From the NCBI RefSeq assembly GCF_900143625.1, contig NZ_FRFF01000078.1:1-55935 (forward strand): DNA of 55,935 nucleotides. Reading direction: 5' to 3'. Origin of the DNA: Nocardiopsis sp. JB363 (GTDB taxonomy: Bacteria > Actinomycetota > Actinomycetes > Streptosporangiales > Streptosporangiaceae). The position numbers and the translations under genes are program-made. The number at the start of each line of letters is the position of its first letter. The first letter of the stretch is position 1. Shown here one piece after another: positions 51,062-55,935 of the stretch. The notes beneath the pieces are model-generated. The model saw only the letters and a list, made by a program, of their open reading frames with translations. It searched no databases and was not told the DNA's origin.

Positions 51062-51973
51062 GTGTTCGAACTCCGACCTCCGCGTCCCGAGGACACCCGT
51101 GCGCTCGAACTGCTCGCCCGGCGCTCGTGGCCGGTGGGCACCCACCCCGGGGGCCTGGGCTGGCAGCTGGCCACCGAGGACATGCCCCGGCCGATGGTGG
51201 TGGCCGAACGCGACGGTGAGATCGTCGCCTGGGCCGGGATCACCGGTGTCAACGCCATCTCCGCCCATCCTAGGATCACCCTCGAAGGGGCCGTCACCGA
51301 TCCCGAGGCCGGGGCCGCCCTCCTGGAGTGGGCCCTGGCGCGGACCTCGGGGGAGACCCATCTGCCGGTCTTCCACGGTGACGAGGCGCTCCGCTCCCTG
51401 GCCGAGAAGGCCGGCTTCACCCACGAGGGGGCCGCGGACACCTGGATGTACCGGGCTGCCACCGAGGAGTCGCCGACCCTGCCCGAGGGGTATGTGATCC
51501 GACCGGTCCGGGAGGGGGAGGAGGACGCCCGGGTGGAGTGCCACCGCGCCGCCTGGAAACCCGCGGACCTGTCCTGGCCGGAGAGCGTCGGTCCGGTCGA
51601 CCCGAAGCTGAACAGCCGCTTCTCCCGCGCCTATTACGACGACGCCCGTGCGTCCCTGCTGTACGACCCCGAACTCGACCTCGTGGTCCAAGCCCCGGAC
51701 GGCTCCTTGGCCGCCTGCTGCGTGGTGTGGTTCGACGAGTGGAGCGGTGCCTCCGAGGTCGAACCCCTGGGAGTGGTCCCCGCCCACCGCCGTCGGGGAC
51801 TGGCGGCGGCCCTGGTGTTGGCGGCGTGCTCCCTGACCGCCCACCGAGGCGGGGAGCGCGTGTTCATCAACACCGCCCCGAATCCGCTGTATCCGGCCCC
51901 GGCGAAGACCTACGCGACGGTCGGTTTCGAGGAGGTCGATCGCGGCCGCCTGTACGTGCGCCGGGATCGATGA
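51062..51973 (+). CDS. GNAT-family acetyltransferase, two tandem GNAT-like domains
   Basis: The 303-residue protein has a degenerate N-terminal GNAT half (FELRPPRPEDTRALELLARR to about 145) and an active-looking C-terminal half with LGVVPAHRRRGLAAALVLAA, the acetyl-CoA Q/RxxGxA loop, and INTAPNPLYPAPAKTYATVG. Tandem GNATs of this kind occur in mycothiol synthase, but sequence blocks specific to MshD were not seen, so the substrate is open. GTG at 51062 follows AGGCAGG; GTG 51047 is also in frame. Confidence 0.85.
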   Translation: MFELRPPRPEDTRALELLARRSWPVGTHPGGLGWQLATEDMPRPMVVAERDGEIVAWAGITGVNAISAHPRITLEGAVTDPEAGAALLEWALARTSGETHLPVFHGDEALRSLAEKAGFTHEGAADTWMYRAATEESPTLPEGYVIRPVREGEEDARVECHRAAWKPADLSWPESVGPVDPKLNSRFSRAYYDDARASLLYDPELDLVVQAPDGSLAACCVVWFDEWSGASEVEPLGVVPAHRRRGLAAALVLAACSLTAHRGGERVFINTAPNPLYPAPAKTYATVGFEEVDRGRLYVRRDR

Positions 51974-51980
51974 ACACCAC

Positions 51981-52014
51981 GGCCCCGGGCACCCTCGCGG
52001 GGGTGCCCGGGGCC
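51981..52014. terminator. Bidirectional terminator
   Basis: GGCCCCGGGCACCC (51981-51994) and GGGTGCCCGGGGCC (52001-52014) form a perfect 14-bp stem with a TCGCGG loop. It separates the acetyltransferase gene from the convergent nitroreductase gene. Confidence 0.85.
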
Positions 52015-52027
52015 GCTCGTGCTCGGG

Positions 52028-52495
52028 TCAGATCCGGATGGTCGTGGACCGCACGACGCGAAAGACCGGGTGACGCTCCGCCTCGGCCACGAACGCCTCG
52101 ACCGGGGCCTCCGGGGGCGCCTCGAAGTACGGGCCCACGATCGCCGAACGCGGGTGCTCCAGGTACTCCTTCAGCGCCGCTCCGGCCTCCTCGGCGTCGA
52201 CCTCGCGCACGCTCACCAGTTCGATCCAGCCGCCCTGGCGCAGGGTCGCGAACCCGTCCTTGCGGATGTTGTGGACCCAGTTCACCTCGCCGTACGGGGA
52301 GACCAGATGCCGGCCGCTCTCGCTGTCCAGCACGCTCACCGGGGTGGTGCGCAAAAACCCGGACTTGCGGCCTCGGGTGGTGAGCAGGTGCATCTCCGGC
52401 GGGCAGACCCCGTACTTGACGAAGTTGCTGACGATCGCGTCCGAGACACGGCGCAGCTTGGTCGCCTCGAACCGCTTCGTCGGTTCGTTCACCAT
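52028..52495 (-). CDS. Deazaflavin (F420)-dependent nitroreductase family protein
   Basis: The 155-residue protein fits the DDN split-beta-barrel family: MHLLTTRGRKSGFLRTTPVS, HLVSPYGEVNWVHNIRKDG, ATLRQGGWIELVSVREV and HPVFRV. Members use reduced F420 to reduce quinones or nitro compounds. ATG at 52495 is chosen because GAGGGAG lies nine bases upstream; longer frames start without a ribosome-binding site. It faces the acetyltransferase gene and may be downstream of nothing else on its strand for 90 bases. Confidence 0.88.
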   Translation of the reverse strand: MVNEPTKRFEATKLRRVSDAIVSNFVKYGVCPPEMHLLTTRGRKSGFLRTTPVSVLDSESGRHLVSPYGEVNWVHNIRKDGFATLRQGGWIELVSVREVDAEEAGAALKEYLEHPRSAIVGPYFEAPPEAPVEAFVAEAERHPVFRVVRSTTIRI

Positions 52496-52584
52496 CTTGG
52501 GCAACTCCCTCACTAGGTTGCTCCCCATTGTGGTGGCTGGAAGCACTTGTCGGCACCCGGGATACCGGCGAGATCCCGCACACG

Positions 52585-53775
52585 CTAACGGAACGCGGAA
52601 ATCCCCGTGACCGACTGCCCGATGCTCAGCGCGTGGATGTCCTCGGTGCCCTCATAGGTGGCCACCGTCTCCAGGTTCACCATGTGCCGCATCACCGGGT
52701 ACTCCAGCGTGATGCCGTTGGCGCCGTGCAGTCCACGCGCGGTCGCCGCCACCCGCTGGGCGGCGGCCACGTTCGCGAATTTGCCGAAGCTGACGTGGTT
52801 GTGGTGGCACTCGCCCAGGTCCTTGAGTCGACCGATGCGCAGGGCGGTCATGCCGGCGTGGTTGACGTCCACGACCATGTCGGCGAGCTTGCGCTGGGTG
52901 AGCTGGAAACCGGCGATGGGCCTGCCGAACTGCTCGCGGGTGAGCGAGTAGTCGCGTGCGGCCGCGTAACAGGCGCGGGCGGCGCCGGCCACACCCCACA
53001 CGATGCCGTAGCGGGCCTCGTTGAGGCAGGACAATGGGGCGCCCAGTCCCTTGGATTCGGGCAGGACCGCGTCGGCGGGCAGCCGTACGTCCTCCAGGAC
53101 CAGCTCGGAGGTGATGGAGGCGCGCAGGGAGAGCTTCTTGTGGATGACGTTGGTGCTGAATCCGGGGGTGTCGGTGGGCACGGCGAACCCGCGGACGCCC
53201 TCGTCGGTGGCGGCCCACACCACGGCGATGTCGGCGACCGAGCCGTTGGTGATCCACATCTTGGTGCCGTTGAGCACCCAGTCGGAGCCGTCCTTGCGGG
53301 CGCGGGTGCGCATCGAACCCGGGTCGGAACCGGAGTCGGGTTCGGTCAGGCCGAAGCAGCCGATGGCCTCGCCCGCGGCCATGCGCGGCAGCCATTCGTT
53401 CTTCTGCTCCTCGGAGCCGAACTTGTGGATCGCGGTCATGGCGAGGGAACCCTGCACGGACACGAAGCTGCGCAGCCCGGAGTCCACGGCCTCCAGTTCG
53501 CGGCAGGCCAGGCCGTAGGCGACGGCGCTGGAACCGCCGCAGCCGTAGCCCTCCAGGTGCATGCCGAGCACGCCGAGGTCACCGAGGGCCTTGGCCAGGC
53601 CGCGCGGGTCGGGCAGGGTGCCGGCCTCGAACCAGTCGGCGACGTCGGGCAGGAGTTCCGCGGCGGCGAACTCCCGCACGGCGTCGCGGATGTCGCGTTC
53701 GGTGTCGGACAGTTCGGCGTCCACCGCCAGGTAGTCGAGCGGATCGGGGGCGGCGGCCTTACGGGAGTCGCTCAT
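52585..53775 (-). CDS. Acyl-CoA dehydrogenase (glutaryl-CoA dehydrogenase-like)
   Basis: The 396-residue flavoenzyme shows FAD and substrate motifs of the acyl-CoA dehydrogenase family: FGLTEPDSGSDPGSMRTRA, VLNGTKMWITNGSVADIAVV, REQFGRPIAGFQLTQRKLAD, and the catalytic glutamate in VATYEGTEDIHALSIGQSVT. The YEGT form is typical of glutaryl-CoA dehydrogenases, and a CaiB-type CoA-transferase gene directly precedes it, as for glutarate use. ATG at 53775 lies 25 bases behind the CoA-transferase stop. Confidence 0.93.
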   Translation of the reverse strand: MSDSRKAAAPDPLDYLAVDAELSDTERDIRDAVREFAAAELLPDVADWFEAGTLPDPRGLAKALGDLGVLGMHLEGYGCGGSSAVAYGLACRELEAVDSGLRSFVSVQGSLAMTAIHKFGSEEQKNEWLPRMAAGEAIGCFGLTEPDSGSDPGSMRTRARKDGSDWVLNGTKMWITNGSVADIAVVWAATDEGVRGFAVPTDTPGFSTNVIHKKLSLRASITSELVLEDVRLPADAVLPESKGLGAPLSCLNEARYGIVWGVAGAARACYAAARDYSLTREQFGRPIAGFQLTQRKLADMVVDVNHAGMTALRIGRLKDLGECHHNHVSFGKFANVAAAQRVAATARGLHGANGITLEYPVMRHMVNLETVATYEGTEDIHALSIGQSVTGISAFR

Positions 53776-53800
53776 GGTGGGTGTCCCTTCGTGGGTGTGG

Positions 53801-55102
53801 TCAGTCGACGTCGGTCTGTTGGACGGCGCCGCGATCGAGCAGTGCCTCGATCCGGTCGGGGGCCATCCCCAGTTCGGTGAGGACCTCCTGGGAGTGCTGG
53901 CCGAGCAGCGGGGGAGCGGACATGGGGACGGGGGTGTCCGCCATCCTGAAGCCCGCCCGGACCTGTTCGAGGAGTCCGGCGGTGGGGTGTTCGACGGTGC
54001 GCAGCACGTCGTCACCCGAGGCGTCGGCGGTACGCAGCGCGTCCAGCACTCCGCGCACCCGCCCCACCGGGACCCCGGCGTCGACCAGGGTGCTCATCCA
54101 GTGGTCCGCGGAACGCGAGGTCAGCGTCCGGGTGAGTTCGCCGACCAGTTCCTCGCGGTGCGCCACCCGTTCCGGGTTGGTGGCGTAGCGAGGATCCTCG
54201 GCCAGGTCGGGGCGGTCGATGGCCGCGCACAACCGCCGGTACAGGGCGTCGTTGCCGGCGGCCACGACGATCTCCGCGTCGGCGGTGGGGAACGTCTGGT
54301 AGGGCACGATGGTGGTGTGCGCGTTGCCCACCCGCTTCGGTTCCGTCCCCGTGAGCAGCGCCTGCTGGGTGAGGTTGACCAGGCCGGACAGGGTGGAGTT
54401 GACCAGCGAGACGCTGATGTCCTCGCCTCGGCCGGTGACCTTGGCCCGCATGAGCGCGCCCAGGATGCCCACGGCGGCGTTGAGGCCGGTGAGCACGTCG
54501 GTCAGCGCCACCCCCACCTTGCTGGCCGGCCCGTCGGCCGGGCCGGTGGTCGCCATCAGTCCGCTCTCGGCCTGCACCACGATGTCGAAGCCGGGCCTGT
54601 CCTGGGGCTCGTGTTCGGGCCCGAAACCGCTCACCGAGCAGTACACGACCGCCGGGTTGCGTTTGCCGATCTCCGCGTAGCCCAGGCCCAGCCGGTCGAT
54701 CACCCCGGGTCGGAAGTTCTGGATCACCACGTCGGAGCCGGTGCACAGATCCTGGACCGCGGCGAGCCCCTCGGGGTCCTTCAGGTCCACGGCCAGGCTG
54801 CGCTTGTTCCGGTTCACCGACAGGAAGTAGGCGGCCTCACCGGGGGAGTGCGCCGCGCGGTGCTCTTCGGTGGGTTCGGCGTAGGGCGGTCCCCAGGAAC
54901 GGGTGTCGTCGCCGCGCCCGGGTTGTTCGACCTTGATCACCTCGGCGCCCATGTCCGCCAACAACATGGTGGCGTAGGGGCCGGCCAGGACCCGGGACAG
55001 GTCGGCGATCCGCACGCCCGCCAACGGGAGCGGGGCGTGACCTTCGGTGGGTTCGGCGGGGTCCCGTGAGGGTCGCGTGGATTCGTGATCGGAAGGGGTC
55101 AA
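53801..55102 (-). CDS. CaiB/BaiF family CoA-transferase
   Basis: The 433-residue class III CoA-transferase moves CoA between acids. Visible are the N-terminal LAGVRIADLSRVLAGPYATM, ADMGAEVIKVEQPGRGDDTR, FLSVNRNKRSLAVDLKDPEG, NFRPGVIDRLGLGYAEI, and FDIVVQAESGLMATTGPADG with the catalytic aspartate area. Paired with the dehydrogenase it probably activates a dicarboxylic acid such as glutarate with succinyl-CoA; the substrate is inferred from the neighbour. TTG at 55102 has GAGGAG six to seven bases upstream. Confidence 0.93.
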   Translation of the reverse strand: MTPSDHESTRPSRDPAEPTEGHAPLPLAGVRIADLSRVLAGPYATMLLADMGAEVIKVEQPGRGDDTRSWGPPYAEPTEEHRAAHSPGEAAYFLSVNRNKRSLAVDLKDPEGLAAVQDLCTGSDVVIQNFRPGVIDRLGLGYAEIGKRNPAVVYCSVSGFGPEHEPQDRPGFDIVVQAESGLMATTGPADGPASKVGVALTDVLTGLNAAVGILGALMRAKVTGRGEDISVSLVNSTLSGLVNLTQQALLTGTEPKRVGNAHTTIVPYQTFPTADAEIVVAAGNDALYRRLCAAIDRPDLAEDPRYATNPERVAHREELVGELTRTLTSRSADHWMSTLVDAGVPVGRVRGVLDALRTADASGDDVLRTVEHPTAGLLEQVRAGFRMADTPVPMSAPPLLGQHSQEVLTELGMAPDRIEALLDRGAVQQTDVD

Positions 55103-55105
55103 GGG

Positions 55106-55516
55106 TCACTCCTCGCCGTCGGGGGCACCGGGCAGCTGGTCGCCGTCGCGCAGTTGGTAGTAGGTCTCCAGGCAGCGGCGCAACGCGGTGGTGAGGGCGG
55201 CGCCCGACTGACCCGCGTACCGCGTCTGCACCCGCTGGACGATCTCCACGATGTCCTCGGTCACCGAGGCGCCCTCCACCAGGGCACGGAAGAAGTCCTT
55301 GGCCAGGTCGGTGAGCAGGGTGGTGTCCGCGGCGACGATCCGGCCGTCGGCGGTGTCCACCGCGAGCACGACGCCGAGCCGCTGGTACTGGGAATGGCTC
55401 GCCACGGAATCGGGGAGACGGGCGTAGCCGGAGATGAGGACAACCCGGGGGTTGCGGAAGAGCTGCTGAATGCGGTCGTCGCCGGGCAACGGGACACACC
55501 TCTCGTCTGCGGGCAC
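55106..55516 (-). CDS. DUF3870 domain protein
   Basis: The 136-residue protein matches DUF3870: VVLISGYARLPDSVAS, LGVVLAVDTADGRIVAADTT, LAKDFFRALVEG and ALTTALRRCLETYYQL. These small proteins often lie with CoA-transferase and acyl-CoA genes but have no proven role. GTG at 55516 is set by TAGGAG seven bases upstream; longer frames have no ribosome-binding site. It leads the three-gene acyl-CoA operon, with four bases between its stop and the CoA-transferase TTG. Confidence 0.88.
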   Translation of the reverse strand: MPADERCVPLPGDDRIQQLFRNPRVVLISGYARLPDSVASHSQYQRLGVVLAVDTADGRIVAADTTLLTDLAKDFFRALVEGASVTEDIVEIVQRVQTRYAGQSGAALTTALRRCLETYYQLRDGDQLPGAPDGEE

Positions 55517-55691
55517 GCGAAAACTCCTACCGACTGGAGTCTCGCGCCTGAAGGGCGACCGGGGGAAACCGGACACCCGCGACGTGAGGGCAGTTCGAAA
55601 CCAGTATGTCGTCACCGTCGCGCCGCCTGTCAAGCGGGGGGTGTCCCAGACCACACGAACCGTGCGGGTGCGTCGTGCACGACCCATGTGT

Positions 55692-55697
55692 TACATT
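55692..55697 (+). promoter_or_regulatory. Probable -10 box for the SAM-IV transcript
   Basis: TACATT lies eight bases before the first stem of the SAM-IV riboswitch. No good -35 box can be pointed to. Confidence 0.45.
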
Positions 55698-55703
55698 TCG
55701 GCA

Positions 55704-55815
55704 CAGGTCACGAGTACCAGCGTCAAGCCCCGGCTCGCTGGTCGGCAACCCTCCTTCCGCGGTGGGGTGCCCCGGGTGAGGACCAGGTCCCGACACGACC
55801 GTGTCGGACAAGCGC
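55704..55815 (+). promoter_or_regulatory. SAM-IV riboswitch
   Basis: The sequence follows the SAM-IV pattern known from Actinobacteria: GGTCACGAGTACCAGCG, GCCCCGGCTCGCTGGTCGGC, AACCCTCC, CGCGGTGGGGTGCCCCGGGT and GAGGACC. GGTC (55706-55709) closes with GACC (55781-55784). A 3' stem CCGACACG-AC-CGTGTCGG (55790-55807) matches the extra stem and pseudoknot part that sets SAM-IV apart from SAM-I. It should turn off the next gene when S-adenosylmethionine is abundant. Confidence 0.92.
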
Positions 55816-55885
55816 GGACCCCGGAAGGCGCTGCCGTCGAACGGCGTACCCCGTGGGTCCCACGACCCACCGAAGAGGTGCCGTC

Positions 55886-55935
55886 ATGACCACTGTCATC
55901 CCGTTCGACCCCGCCCGCCCCCGTACCCGCCAGAC
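55886..55935 (+). CDS. Start of the gene controlled by the SAM-IV riboswitch (truncated by window)
   Basis: ATG at 55886 follows GAAGAGGTG and opens a frame reading MTTVIPFDPARPRTRQ up to the window end. The family cannot be judged from 16 residues. Genes behind SAM-IV riboswitches usually serve methionine or cysteine synthesis, for example sulfhydrylases or homoserine acetyltransferase, so a sulfur amino-acid role is expected. Confidence 0.7.
   Translation, partial: MTTVIPFDPARPRTRQ

Noticed and set aside
1..55935. tRNA or rRNA genes
   Set aside because: No cloverleaf with a GTTCGA-type T loop and no rRNA-like conserved segment was noticed on either strand, though this was by eye only.

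Overview
The window reads as the end of a contig from a high-GC actinobacterium of the Nocardiopsis/Thermobifida type (inferred, not proven). Third codon positions are almost all G or C and GTG/TTG starts are common. It carries a phosphatidylinositol-mannoside locus, a conservon (sensor kinase, roadblock, DUF742, GTPase), a CelR-type cellobiose operator, a deazaflavin-dependent nitroreductase and a SAM-IV riboswitch, all typical of Actinobacteria. The first 63 bases are Illumina Nextera adapter, so the true sequence starts at about base 64.

Layout. 64-10743: a truncated gene, a UGT-type glycosyltransferase, an ABC-class ATPase, a membrane protein, a GlxA-type regulator, a PAC2 protein followed directly by pyrD, and two tandem NodB polysaccharide deacetylases separated by a 44-nt perfect palindrome. 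10885-19383: methionine supply, with a cobalamin riboswitch in front of metE and the methionine ABC importer metNIQ; two exported proteins lie between them. 19490-22081: a GH1 beta-glucosidase under a CelR/CebR box, followed by its likely LacI-family repressor. 22212-24266: a small zinc-ribbon protein, an FAH-like protein and a VanY-type peptidase. 24837-29967: the conservon cvnABCD. 30058-38351: a DUF885 peptidase, then HIT, pgsA, acyltransferase, pimA, a membrane protein, pdxS, pdxT and yebC, in the order known from Mycobacterium.

38348-42578 is a tight four-gene minus-strand operon: a NrtR-type NUDIX regulator, a J-domain/pseudokinase protein, a VWA protein and a divergent adenylosuccinate-synthetase homologue. 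I know of no described function for this set. 42778-46757 is ruvC-ruvA-ruvB, but a complete IscB (OMEGA/HEARO) element has inserted between ruvC and ruvA. It has a structured RNA leader, matching end hairpins, an intact RuvC/HNH nuclease gene, and no transposase. It separates ruvA from the Shine-Dalgarno that follows ruvC.

47072-50968: yajC, apt and relA, with secD and secF missing from their usual place and a strong terminator there instead. 51062-55516: an acetyltransferase, an F420-type nitroreductase and a three-gene acyl-CoA operon (acyl-CoA dehydrogenase, CaiB/BaiF CoA-transferase, DUF3870). The window ends with a SAM-IV riboswitch and the first codons of the gene it controls.

The most notable finding is the IscB element inside the Holliday-junction resolvase operon. 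The uncharacterised NrtR/J-pseudokinase/VWA/PurA-like cassette next to it is the best candidate for an undescribed system.
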